Shown here: in pieces, positions 51,203 through 61,319 of the stretch
Position numbering within the stretch: position 1 is the stretch's first letter
Layout: every line of letters starts with the position of its first letter
From: Paenibacillus sp. FSL H7-0331
GTDB lineage: Bacteria; Bacillota; Bacilli; Paenibacillales; NBRC-103111
Assembly (NCBI RefSeq): GCF_001956045.1
Contig: NZ_MRTH01000016.1
Coordinates: 128,602 to 192,601 of the forward strand
DNA length: 64,000 nucleotides
Direction of reading: 5' to 3'
The notes under the pieces: model-generated
Told to the model about the DNA's origin: nothing
Databases searched by the model: none
What the model saw: the letters and a program-made list of their open reading frames with translations, nothing else
Made by a program: the position numbers and the translations under genes

Positions 51203-53017
51203 ATGAAAGCCAAGTGGATAGAGCTGCTGCTATGTATCAGTCTTGTATTCGGATTAACGGGCTGCGCGGTAACAGACAGTATAACAGGCACTAGCAGCAG
51301 CGCCGTATCTTCGGCAGCGGTCAGCAATCAGCAGAACCAAGCGACCCATGTATTTCCCAAAGACCACGTGGTTGATGTGAAGATTACGATGGCTGCAGCC
51401 GATTTTCAGGATATGTTGGACAATGCCAGTCAGGAGGAGTTTAAAACGGCCTCTGTGGACTACAACGGACAGCACTTTGACAATGTAGCGATCCGAACCA
51501 AAGGAAACCTCAGCTTGAGAAGTGTAGTAAGCTCCGATTCCGACCGGTACAGCTTCAAAATTTCGTTCGATGAATATATATCGAGTCAGCAGCTGTACGG
51601 CATCAGTAAAATCAATCTGAACAACAATTACAGCGATGCCTCATATATGCGCGAATTTCTAACCTATGAGTTGGCCGAACGATTAGGCTTGCCGACTCCC
51701 GGATATTCCTTTGTAAATGTATATGTAAATGGGGAGCTCAAAGGTTTTTATTTGGCAGTGGAGCAAATCGGCGATTCATATCTGGAACGTAATTTTGGCA
51801 ATGCTTACGGTGCCCTGTATAAAGCCAACGGGGGTAACGGCAGCGAATTGACATGGCTGGAAACGATGGATGCCTATAAAGGACTGGATTTGAAATCGAA
51901 ATCCTCGAACGATAACGTTATTCTCGACATGCTCAAGGAGTTGAACACAGGAACGGACTATAGTAAGGTGCTGGATGTCGATGAAGCGCTCAAATTCATT
52001 GCACTCAATGTACTGACCGCGAATATGGACAGCTATCTCGGTACCAACAAGCATAATTATTATTTGTATGAGAACAAAGGAATATTCTCGGTATTGCCGT
52101 GGGATTACAATATGGCGTTTGGAGGTCTTGGAGCATCGGGTATTTTCATTGACGAGCCGACACAAGGCACACTTTCGGAGCGGCCTCTGATTGATAAGCT
52201 GCTGAAGGTGGATGCTTACAAGCAGAAGTACCATCAGTATTTGACGGAGAGCATCGAAGGCTATTTATCGGGTGAAGCATTTGCAGCCCGTGTGCAGGAG
52301 CTGTCCCAGCTGATTTCAGGCTATGTGGAACAAGACCCTACCGCTTTTTACACCTATGATGAATATCAAAAAGGCGTGACTCAGCTGACCACCTTTGCAG
52401 CTCAGCAGGTCGCCACGATTGCCAAGCAGTTGGATGGCACCTCCCCTTCCTCAGGTGATGGCAGTGGCAGCGGCGGTGGTATGGGTGGAGGTATGGGAGG
52501 TGGTGGTATGCGTGGTGGCATGAATGGCAAGCCTGATGCAGGCGCAGCTAATGTTCAGGATGCCGTAATAGCTTCGCAGACCACTCAGGCGGGGCAGGCC
52601 GTATTAGCAGCGCAAGCCGTCCCGTCAGGGCAATCGGCAACAGAGGTACAACCCACACAGATGGCAGGAAATGGCCAAACGAGTCAGACTGCTCAATCAC
52701 AGGCAGCAGGTGCAGTTAACCAAACCAATCAAAATGGTCAGACCAATCAAACAGGTCAAACGGGCCAAGCAGGGCAAATGGCTGATCGTCAGGGCGCACC
52801 AGGTGGTATGGAAGCTGGAGGACAAGGAGGTCCTCCCGGTGGTATGGGCATGGGTAGAGGGGGACAAGGGGGACCTGGAGGCATGGGAGGCGGTCCCGGT
52901 GGGCAGGCCAACCAACAAGAAGGCACGGTAAGTGAGGCTGTAGCTGCAGGCACCGCATTCGTTATTCTTTTATTATCCTGCGTCTTCGTTGCTCGCTATA
53001 AACGCAAACGGCTGTGA
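51203..53017 (+). CDS. CotH-kinase-family lipoprotein with Gly/Gln-rich tail and C-terminal membrane helix
   Basis: A 604-aa protein: signal and lipobox LVFGLTGCAV, CotH-kinase domain at about residues 50-400 (VAIRTKGNLSLRSV; GFYLAVEQIGDSYLERNFG; VLPWDYNMAFGG). A long low-complexity region of about 160 residues follows (GGGMGGGMGG, then QTNQTGQTGQAGQ). The last 25 residues are a hydrophobic helix ending in RYKRKRL. CotH proteins are atypical extracellular kinases, known from spore coats. AAAGGAGG before ATG. Last gene of the triad; terminator follows. Confidence 0.92.
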   Translation: MKAKWIELLLCISLVFGLTGCAVTDSITGTSSSAVSSAAVSNQQNQATHVFPKDHVVDVKITMAAADFQDMLDNASQEEFKTASVDYNGQHFDNVAIRTKGNLSLRSVVSSDSDRYSFKISFDEYISSQQLYGISKINLNNNYSDASYMREFLTYELAERLGLPTPGYSFVNVYVNGELKGFYLAVEQIGDSYLERNFGNAYGALYKANGGNGSELTWLETMDAYKGLDLKSKSSNDNVILDMLKELNTGTDYSKVLDVDEALKFIALNVLTANMDSYLGTNKHNYYLYENKGIFSVLPWDYNMAFGGLGASGIFIDEPTQGTLSERPLIDKLLKVDAYKQKYHQYLTESIEGYLSGEAFAARVQELSQLISGYVEQDPTAFYTYDEYQKGVTQLTTFAAQQVATIAKQLDGTSPSSGDGSGSGGGMGGGMGGGGMRGGMNGKPDAGAANVQDAVIASQTTQAGQAVLAAQAVPSGQSATEVQPTQMAGNGQTSQTAQSQAAGAVNQTNQNGQTNQTGQTGQAGQMADRQGAPGGMEAGGQGGPPGGMGMGRGGQGGPGGMGGGPGGQANQQEGTVSEAVAAGTAFVILLLSCVFVARYKRKRL

Positions 53018-53043
53018 ATTCAATGAATACACAATAAACGGCA

Positions 53044-53082
53044 AAAAAACAAGGACAACCGCTATGGGTTTGTCCTTGTTTT
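53044..53082 (+). terminator. Bidirectional terminator between CotH and gdhA
   Basis: AAAACAAGGACAA and TTGTCCTTGTTTT arms with a short loop; serves both convergent genes. Confidence 0.92.
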
Positions 53083-53111
53083 GTATGTGTAGCAGCAACA
53101 GACGCTATGAA

Positions 53112-55014
<1,903 letters not shown>

Positions 55015-55021
55015 TTGAAAA

Positions 55022-55036
55022 TGATAATCATTATCA
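55022..55036 (+). promoter_or_regulatory. Perfect Fur box before the desaturase gene
   Basis: TGATAATCATTATCA is an exact 7-1-7 Fur core, extended on the 5' side by TTGAAAA and on the 3' side by ATTGAA. It lies 137 bases upstream of the desaturase start. No other gene is encoded between them. Confidence 0.88.
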
Positions 55037-55172
55037 ATTGAATTGCGCTTCAGCAATGTACGGCTGTTCGATCCTATAAATAAGAAGTTGAAACTAAAAC
55101 TGAGCTTCTACGTATACGTCAACAGGTACACATATATCTACCATGGATTCGAAGAGAGGAAGATTTATTACA

Positions 55173-56195
55173 ATGCTCCATAAGGAACAAGGCAGCTGGC
55201 GCAAAGACATCGCACCCTACGAAAGATCGCATCTCAAGCACAGTGTGTGGCAACTCCTGAATACCGTTATTCCTTTTTTCATTCTTTGGTATCTTGCCTA
55301 TTTAAGTTTATCGGTTTCTTATTTTCTTACCATACCGATAACGATCGTTGCAGGCGGTTTTCTCGTACGGATTTTCATTATTTTTCATGACTGCTGCCAT
55401 AAATCTTTCTTCAAAAATAAACTTGCTAATGAGATAGTCGGAACGATAACAGGGATCTTGACCAGTGTTCCTTTCCGCCAATGGAGACACACCCACTCCG
55501 TACATCATGCGACCAGTGGTAATCTGGATAAGCGGGGTACGGGAGATATTTGGACGATGACCGTGGATGAGTATTTGGCTGCCTCGTTATTGAAGCGGAT
55601 CATTTATCGTATATACCGCAATCCGTTCGTGATTCTTGGTATCGGTCCAACTTACATTTTTCTGATAGATTATCGCTTTAACCGTAGAAATATTAACATG
55701 AAGGAACGAATCAACACTTATATAACCAACATCGGTATATTCGGTTCAGCATTTCTATTGTGCTGGACACTGGGCTGGGAAGCATTCCTGCTCATACAGG
55801 TTCCGATTTTTCTGGTTTCCGGTACAGCCGGTATCTGGATGTTCTACGTTCAGCATCAGTTCGAGGAAACCTACTTTGAGAATAACGACAAATGGGATTA
55901 CGTAAAAGCGGCTATGCAAGGAAGCTCTTTTTATAATCTACCCAAAGTGCTGCATTGGATCACCGGAAATATCGGCTTCCATCATATTCATCATTTGAGT
56001 CCGCGTGTGCCAAACTACTATCTGGAAAAGGTTCATAATGTGAATCCGGTATTGCGGGATGTCGAGACGATTACACTGCGCACAAGCCTGCAGTTGCTTC
56101 GCTTCCGAATCTGGGATGAGCGGGATAAAAAGTTTATCACCTTCAAGGACATTAAACATCTGGCTATCAGTCGAAAAGTAGCAGAGGAAATGTAA
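55173..56195 (+). CDS. Membrane fatty-acid desaturase, probable Fur regulon member
   Basis: A 340-aa diiron desaturase. The histidine boxes are HDCCH (72-76), HTHSVHH (106-112) and HHIHH near 278, with hydrophobic segments around 30-72 and 185-225. It resembles FADS12-type acyl-lipid desaturases. ATG 55173 is preferred over 55143 because AGAGGAAG precedes it at workable spacing and the first ATG has no site. The preceding Fur box implies induction in low iron, odd for an iron enzyme. It likely inserts a double bond in membrane lipid acyl chains. Confidence 0.9.
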   Translation: MLHKEQGSWRKDIAPYERSHLKHSVWQLLNTVIPFFILWYLAYLSLSVSYFLTIPITIVAGGFLVRIFIIFHDCCHKSFFKNKLANEIVGTITGILTSVPFRQWRHTHSVHHATSGNLDKRGTGDIWTMTVDEYLAASLLKRIIYRIYRNPFVILGIGPTYIFLIDYRFNRRNINMKERINTYITNIGIFGSAFLLCWTLGWEAFLLIQVPIFLVSGTAGIWMFYVQHQFEETYFENNDKWDYVKAAMQGSSFYNLPKVLHWITGNIGFHHIHHLSPRVPNYYLEKVHNVNPVLRDVETITLRTSLQLLRFRIWDERDKKFITFKDIKHLAISRKVAEEM

Positions 56196-56230
56196 TCATA
56201 CAGCCATTATTGCTCTTATAACGATTATAG

Positions 56231-56267
56231 ATATGAAAAAGGCACCCATCGGGTGCCTTTTTCATAT
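56231..56267 (+). terminator. Perfect bidirectional terminator
   Basis: ATATGAAAAAGGCACCC and GGGTGCCTTTTTCATAT, 17-bp perfect arms with loop ATC, between the convergent desaturase and amylase genes. Confidence 0.95.
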
Positions 56268-56284
56268 TGGCTGCATCCGATGAA

Positions 56285-57745
56285 TTAACCCTCGTCAGCA
56301 AGCGCCCATACCGAGACACTGCCTCCATTAACCGGGAAGCTGGCAAATCCATCCGCTCCGATCGTGATTTTATCATTTCGGGTGTTAGTGAAGTCAATCC
56401 ATACTTGACCTGCACGCTCGGGTCCGACACACATTCGTTTCTCGCCGTTGTCCCCGTTGGAGATGACCACAGCACAGCCTGAGCGCTCAATATCCGGCAC
56501 GCCTCGGCGCACCCAGCCAATAGTATTCGGATGATCGAAATAGTCCTCCTGGTCGCCGTATGCTTTATGGTAGCGGGTATACAGCAGGGGATCGATGGCG
56601 GCTTTTTTGCTTGCAATCGATGGTTCACCGCCAATGCCATAATAATCACCGTAAAATACACACGGATAACCGTCCTTACGAAGCAGGATGATCGCGTAAG
56701 CGCTTTGCTTAAACCAGTCACCCACCCACGATTCCAGTGCCTGACCCGGTTGTGAGTCATGGTTATCGACGAATGTGACCGCATTTTGTGGATGTGTAGC
56801 CACCAAGGAGTTTTTAAAAATCGTAGTCAGATTAAAGGCCTTGCCAGCTTGTGCAGCTTCATTAAAATTATAATGGAGACATACATCGAATAAGGATAGC
56901 TTGCATTCTACCGTATCCATAAATTCCTGACATGCGCCAGGATCCGAATTCCAGAACTCACCCACTATGTAAAAGTCGTCACCGCGTGCCTTCATGATTT
57001 GGGTCACAAAATCCTTAATAAACTCGCGGCTAATATGTTTAATCGCATCGAGCCGGAATCCGTTGCATTGCAGTGTACTAGCCAGCCATTGGCCCCACTT
57101 GATCATTTCTTCCTTGACCTTCGCATGGTTGTAGTCGATATTCGCGAACATTAAATAATCATAATTTCCGTAGGCATCGTCCACGTGCTCGTTCCACTTT
57201 TTATTTTCACCGAGAATCCGGAAAATTCCACTTTTATTTTGTTTGGCATCAAAGTCGGTTCCATTAAAATGCTCAAAGGTCCATTTGAAATCGGAATATT
57301 GATTGCCGCGGCCGGGAAAAGTGAATTTGGTCCAGCCTTCGATATCAAAGGGCTGGGAAATTTCCTCAGTCCGATTATCGCCGTCAACCTGAATCACTTT
57401 AAAAACTTCCTTTTCGTCAGCACCGGCTTTATGGTTCATCACAAGATCGACGTATACAGCAACACCGTGCTCCTGGCATGCTTTGATCGCTGCTTCAAGC
57501 TCTGCTTTTGACCCGTATTTGGTACGGACCGTACCCTTTTGATCAAATTCCCCCAGATCGTATAAATCGTACACACTGTATCCCGTATCCTCGACTGATT
57601 GGCCTTTGGTGACGGGTGGAATCCATACGGAATCGATCCCTCTTTCCTTCAATTCCGGGGCCAGCTTGGCCAAGTTGTTCCAATGGTTTCCGTCGGATGC
57701 CAAGTGCCACTCAAAAAATTGCATCATTGTGTGATTGCGTTCCAT
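56285..57745 (-). CDS. Cytoplasmic alpha-amylase (GH13, AmyS/AmyA-like)
   Basis: A 486-aa GH13 enzyme with no signal peptide: MMQFFEWHLASDGNHWN, VWIPPVTKG, VYVDLVMNHKAGAD, catalytic nucleophile FRLDAIKHI, acid GEFWNSD, and transition-state Asp VDNHDSQPG. The C-terminal beta-domain ends VWALADEG. Cleaves alpha-1,4 bonds of maltodextrins or glycogen inside the cell. GGGAGG before ATG. Similar in plan to liquefying amylases of Bacillus but without export. Lies downstream of the LysR gene on the same strand with a 120-base gap. Confidence 0.95.
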   Translation of the reverse strand: MERNHTMMQFFEWHLASDGNHWNNLAKLAPELKERGIDSVWIPPVTKGQSVEDTGYSVYDLYDLGEFDQKGTVRTKYGSKAELEAAIKACQEHGVAVYVDLVMNHKAGADEKEVFKVIQVDGDNRTEEISQPFDIEGWTKFTFPGRGNQYSDFKWTFEHFNGTDFDAKQNKSGIFRILGENKKWNEHVDDAYGNYDYLMFANIDYNHAKVKEEMIKWGQWLASTLQCNGFRLDAIKHISREFIKDFVTQIMKARGDDFYIVGEFWNSDPGACQEFMDTVECKLSLFDVCLHYNFNEAAQAGKAFNLTTIFKNSLVATHPQNAVTFVDNHDSQPGQALESWVGDWFKQSAYAIILLRKDGYPCVFYGDYYGIGGEPSIASKKAAIDPLLYTRYHKAYGDQEDYFDHPNTIGWVRRGVPDIERSGCAVVISNGDNGEKRMCVGPERAGQVWIDFTNTRNDKITIGADGFASFPVNGGSVSVWALADEG

Positions 57746-57865
57746 CCAGGTTTCCTCCCTAAGCTACGTACATATCGATAAATCGATCTTTTAAGAGATT
57801 ACCCATCCGGTTGTCCAGATAAACACGATACATCCAATGAATCGAACTTCTTCTATGAGTGGTAC

Positions 57866-58744
57866 TTAAAAAAGACTTTGGGTGAATCGAATCCATTCCC
57901 GTGCGGCTAAAGAGAGGTAGCTGTTTTTGCGCCAAATCATCACCAAATGCCAAGGAATGGAGGGTTCAATCAAGGGGATCGCTTTGACGTGGGCAGGATC
58001 AAGCCTTTTGCAGATGGTTTCTGGTAACAAGGCAATACCGAGATTGGCCGCGGTCATCTCATGAATAAAATCCCACTGCGAGCTTTCATACAGCACATGA
58101 GGGTGGAAGCCACTGCGGACACATTCAGCGATGATCTGATCATGCAGGGCAAAGTCCTTATGGAAAAGGATGAATGTTTCCTTGGACAGTTCCGAGAGAG
58201 CAACCTCACTACGCTGTGCGAGCCGATGGGAAGGATGGACGATCAGCTTCAAATTTTCCTGAATAATCAAGTGGGAATCGAACAGCTCCTCGTTCGTCGG
58301 CAGCAGCACGACACCCATATCGAGATGGCCGTTAGCAATTTCAATCTGCAGCTTCTTGGAGCCCTCTTCGACCATTTCTATCGTCACGCCCGGGTAAAGC
58401 TCGCGAAAACGGCTCATCACTTGAGGGAAAAAGCTTGATCCGACCATAGGCGGCAGTCCGATACGAATATGGCCTTTATGTAAATTCGTCAGGTCACTCA
58501 GCTCTGATGTCAGGTTTTTGAACGAGCTTACGATATGCTGAGCCTGAGAGAGTATCGCTTGCCCCGCATCTGTTAATTCGACGCTCTTGCCGACTCGGGA
58601 AAAGAGGATCAGGCCGAGCTCTTCCTCCAGGCTTTTGATCATCTTGCTCAATGTGGGTTGTGTAATATGCAGTGCCTGGGCGGCTTTGGTGAAGCTGTTG
58701 TACCGAGCCAGTTCCAGCACATACTGCAGCTGCCTGATATCCAT
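57866..58744 (-). CDS. cidR: LysR-family regulator, CidR-like
   Basis: A 292-aa LysR protein: HTH MDIRQLQYVLELARYNSFTKAAQALHITQPTLSKMIKSLEEELG, effector domain from about 90 (IRIGLPPMVGSSFFPQVMSRF). GGAGAA lies 8 bases before ATG. It is divergent from a CidA/LrgA-CidB/LrgB pair, exactly the arrangement of ywbI-ywbHG in B. subtilis and cidR-cidAB in staphylococci. CidR responds to overflow metabolites such as acetate or pyruvate. Confidence 0.92.
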   Translation of the reverse strand: MDIRQLQYVLELARYNSFTKAAQALHITQPTLSKMIKSLEEELGLILFSRVGKSVELTDAGQAILSQAQHIVSSFKNLTSELSDLTNLHKGHIRIGLPPMVGSSFFPQVMSRFRELYPGVTIEMVEEGSKKLQIEIANGHLDMGVVLLPTNEELFDSHLIIQENLKLIVHPSHRLAQRSEVALSELSKETFILFHKDFALHDQIIAECVRSGFHPHVLYESSQWDFIHEMTAANLGIALLPETICKRLDPAHVKAIPLIEPSIPWHLVMIWRKNSYLSLAAREWIRFTQSLF

Positions 58745-58889
58745 CGATGTATTCTCCTAACTATAGATAAATGGAATGATAACAATTCGATATATTCATT
58801 TTACCAATGCTAGATGCTGAAGTACACTTTATAAGTACGGTGAATCGAGACATATTCACAGCACTTTTTGATGGAAGGATGAATTCACA

Positions 58890-59258
58890 ATGAACAAGCT
58901 CCTGAAAAGTGTGCTTCAGATTGCTTTTTTTATGCTGGTTTCGATAGCTATGAATCAACTGGTAGTGCTGATGCATTGGCCGATTCCCGGCAGTATTTTG
59001 GGGATTGTGGTCGTTTTTATAGGTTTGCAAACGAAGCTGATCAAGCTGGAGTGGATTGATGCAGGCGCGAGCTGGCTGTTGGCAGAGATGCTGCTTTTTT
59101 TCATTCCACCTGCCGTCAGTCTGATTCAATATGAAGATCTGATCATGTCCAGCGGATTGCGGATTCTGCTCGTTATGCTGGTTAGCTCCATAGCGGTTAT
59201 GGCAGGGGCAGGCTTCCTGGCACAATGGATGGTCAAAGACAAGAGGAGAAACCCATGA
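58890..59258 (+). CDS. cidA: CidA/LrgA-family membrane protein
   Basis: A 122-aa protein of four helices: QIAFFMLVSIAMNQLVVL, HWPIPGSILGIVVVFIG (family signature), and LLAEMLLFFIPPAVSLIQY. Described as holin-like; LrgAB systems are now also linked to pyruvate uptake. Overlaps the following gene by 4 bases (ATGA). Confidence 0.94.
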   Translation: MNKLLKSVLQIAFFMLVSIAMNQLVVLMHWPIPGSILGIVVVFIGLQTKLIKLEWIDAGASWLLAEMLLFFIPPAVSLIQYEDLIMSSGLRILLVMLVSSIAVMAGAGFLAQWMVKDKRRNP

Positions 59259-59941
59259 TGCTTATACTGGCGCTAGGATGTCTGATCATAACGATAGCTG
59301 TATACGGATTGTCCAAACGGCTGTATCGCGCTGTTCCCAAAGTGTATTTGTCACCGATCCTGCTCACTCCGACTGTTGTTATGATTGTGCTGCTGCTCAC
59401 AGGGGTTCCTTACGAAACGTATCATATCGGAACTGAATGGCTGAGTGAGATGATCGGACCTGCGACAGTAGCCATGGCGGTACCGCTGTACAAGCATTTA
59501 GCGATACTTAAAAAACATGCGCTAACGATTATGGTAAGTGTCTGCTTTGGTTCGAGCCTGGCTATTGTATCCTCGGTATGGCTGGCCAAGGAGCTGCATC
59601 TTCAGAATCAAATTATCGACAGTCTGGCTCTGCGCTCCACGACGACACCTATAGCAATGGCTATGACGGAGATGCTGGGTGGTACACCGGCAATCACGGC
59701 GATATTCGTCTTGATGACAGGCTTGTTTGGCATGATCGTGGGGCCGCTAATCATCCGGCTATGTCGGATTGAGCATGAGATTGCTCGTGGTGTGCTTTTC
59801 GGGACAAGCGCACACACGGCAGGTACGTCCAAAGCGTTCGAATTCAGTGTGGTCTCCGGCTCCATCTCCAGTGTAGCGATGATTGTGACAGCCTTCTTTA
59901 CACTCGGCACTGCGCCCTTGGTATTGTTATGGCTGCTGTGA
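59255..59941 (+). CDS. cidB: LrgB/CidB-family membrane protein
   Basis: A 228-aa multispanning protein: YRAVPKVYLSPILLTPTVVM, ATVAMAVPLYKHL, LALRSTTTPIAMAMTEMLGG and GTSAHTAGTSKAFE, all LrgB hallmarks. ATG 59255 has AGAGGAG upstream and couples to cidA; a longer form would overlap more deeply without a site. Partner of the CidA-like protein. Confidence 0.94.
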   Translation: MMLILALGCLIITIAVYGLSKRLYRAVPKVYLSPILLTPTVVMIVLLLTGVPYETYHIGTEWLSEMIGPATVAMAVPLYKHLAILKKHALTIMVSVCFGSSLAIVSSVWLAKELHLQNQIIDSLALRSTTTPIAMAMTEMLGGTPAITAIFVLMTGLFGMIVGPLIIRLCRIEHEIARGVLFGTSAHTAGTSKAFEFSVVSGSISSVAMIVTAFFTLGTAPLVLLWLL

Positions 59942-59965
59942 CACCTAATTTGAAAATAACAAAAA

Positions 59966-59979
59966 CAAACATACGTTCC
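59966..59979 (+). promoter_or_regulatory. LexA-like (SOS) box
   Basis: Read on the minus strand the site is GGAACGTATGTTTG, matching 13 of 14 positions of the Gram-positive LexA consensus CGAACRNRYGTTYG. A possible TATCAT -10 lies at 59991. The next gene is the small zinc-ribbon protein at 60039. Confidence 0.6.
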
Positions 59980-60038
59980 TGAATTTGTGATATCATAGAA
60001 GGGTATAAGTTCACTCGGAGGAGGCGTTCGCTATACAA

Positions 60039-60248
60039 TTGCTATGGTGTGCAAATTGCAGCTATGCTCATGATGCTGAACTATGGAAGGTGAAAGGATA
60101 TAAGTATGGCTCGTGTCCGAAATGTGGTCAGAGTGAATACCGATACGCCAACAATTGGATAGTCCTCGCTGATTTGAACGGCTGGTTATTACCGATTAAC
60201 GGAAATAAATACGAGGTTCGTCAATTAAATCTCGATTTCAATGAGTAA
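60039..60248 (+). CDS. Small zinc-ribbon protein, possible SOS gene
   Basis: A 69-aa protein with two CxxC knuckles: WCANC (residues 3-7) and GSCPKCGQ (25-32), then an aromatic basic stretch EYRYANNWIVLADLNGWLLPI. Not recognised beyond the zinc-ribbon pattern. The start is TTG; GGAGGAGG lies about 15 bases before it, longer than normal, so the start is uncertain. A LexA-like box lies 60 bases upstream. Confidence 0.65.
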   Translation: MLWCANCSYAHDAELWKVKGYKYGSCPKCGQSEYRYANNWIVLADLNGWLLPINGNKYEVRQLNLDFNE

Positions 60249-60377
60249 AGTGTAAGCGTATAGTTTGAAGACTTTAACAATTGCCGAGATGATCTGATAG
60301 TTGTATTCCCTAACGGCTTTTTTTATTCAATTAGGGGCAAAGCCGCGTAGATACTCAATTCTCTAAGGATGTTTGGA

Positions 60378-60476
60378 TATACATCGTCATACTGTTACAT
60401 ACATCTTTCTATACATCTCGTTTAAAGAAATTTCATAGTTGTTATAGCTTAATGAGGATGTATAATCGGATGTATA
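60378..60476 (+). promoter_or_regulatory. Promoter flanked by TATACATC repeats
   Basis: TATACATC at 60378-60385 and 60410-60417 (plus CATACATC at 60398-60405) face inverted copies GATGTATA at 60457-60464 and 60469-60476. TTGTTA (60439-60444) and TATAAT (60461-60466) with 16-base spacing form a promoter inside this array, ahead of the 64-aa gene. Confidence 0.6.
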
Positions 60477-60504
60477 GTTGTTGATCTTGGAAGGGGAATT
60501 AGTT

Positions 60505-60699
60505 ATGTCTTTGGAAAGTTGGAAACTTGCTGGTGAGGAAAATCGGAAACAGAATGAGTTTGTCAAAGCACACATTCAGGAAAATTTCGGAGATACCCCT
60601 ACTCCTGTTCTAGCTACATCAGAAGCTTTAAACGCATACCATAAATCATTAGGGTTCGTCTTTAAAGCTGATGAGGAAACATTTATTTTGCCGGAATAG
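60505..60699 (+). CDS. Small hypothetical protein, 64 aa
   Basis: Begins MSLESWKLAGEENRKQNEF after AAGGGGAATTAGTT with good spacing; an earlier in-frame start lacks a site. Charged helical N-terminal half, then FVKAHIQENFGDTPTPVLATSEALNAYHKSLGFVFKADEETFILPE-like mixed region, with no cysteines or membrane segment. Not recognised. Own promoter and terminator support it being a real gene. Confidence 0.65.
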   Translation: MSLESWKLAGEENRKQNEFVKAHIQENFGDTPTPVLATSEALNAYHKSLGFVFKADEETFILPE

Positions 60700-61121
60700 T
60701 GATAAATGCCCAGAAGCAGTTCCTATTCAGGGAGGCTGCTAGGAGTAGGAAAGAGCCAACTAGCTATAACAGATTCGGAAACTGCCCAATTGACCCTATT
60801 CAAATTCGTCCAAATACCGGCTCAATCAGCGATTTTACTTCTGTGGAACAATGGCAAAAAAAACAGCTCTGTTCGCATCATTTGCTGAAGAGCTGTTTTT
60901 TGTTTTTCTCGGGATTGCTTCGAATATCTACCCAAGTCACTGAAAAAGAGGGCTGGACATCTGAACAAAATAAAGATTTTTGTACATATGTCCAGCTGGG
61001 CGTTGAGCTAACTGGCAGTTATTTTTCAATAGCTCTTGTTTTTATGCTCGAGACAATGGTAACATTTAACAGGAACATGTGTTTGTTTTTTTGTATTTTC
61101 CAACGGATAGGGGGAATAGGC
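60700..61121. other. Non-coding stretch with terminator and gene debris
   Basis: About 420 bases with no supported intact gene. It holds the terminator at 60859-60902. The remainder has low GC and broken frames on both strands. Confidence 0.5.
60859..60902 (+). terminator. Rho-independent terminator
   Basis: AAAACAGCTCT and AGAGCTGTTTT arms with a 22-base loop, then TTGTTTTT. Confidence 0.88.
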
Positions 61122-61319
61122 GTGGTTGAAATCATTGAAAAAGAGCAATTTTCGGTTATTGGAAATTTAGGAAAGGGGTTTGCTAATGAAGCTCCCCAAT
61201 GGATACCATCATTATGGAAAGAAGCAAATAGTAACTTTATTGAGATAAGCAACCTCGCCATCCATCATCATGTGCAAGCTACTCCCGTTTGTTTCGTTAA
61301 GGAGCCGATGTGTACATGA
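61122..61319 (+). pseudogene. Truncated GyrI-like/AraC effector-binding domain gene
   Basis: GTG 61122 follows AGGGGGAATAGGC and opens EKEQFSVIGNLGKGFANEA then PQWIPSLWKEANSNFIEISNLAI, which resembles the N-terminus of GyrI-like effector-binding (YdeE-type) proteins of about 150 aa. After about residue 46 the resemblance stops and the frame ends at 65 codons, running into the next gene. A 3' deletion that joined it to the neighbouring gene is the simplest reading. Confidence 0.6.

Noticed and set aside
56167..56784. 205-codon minus-strand frame within the amylase gene
   Set aside because: It shifts across the real GH13 reading frame and a strong terminator; no family resemblance.
58761..59225. 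154-codon minus-strand frame opposite cidA
   Set aside because: Polar, Gln/Asn-rich shadow of a hydrophobic membrane-protein gene.
60699..61319. Single 206-codon gene covering the whole stretch
   Set aside because: It runs through a strong terminator hairpin, and only the last 65 codons resemble a known domain.
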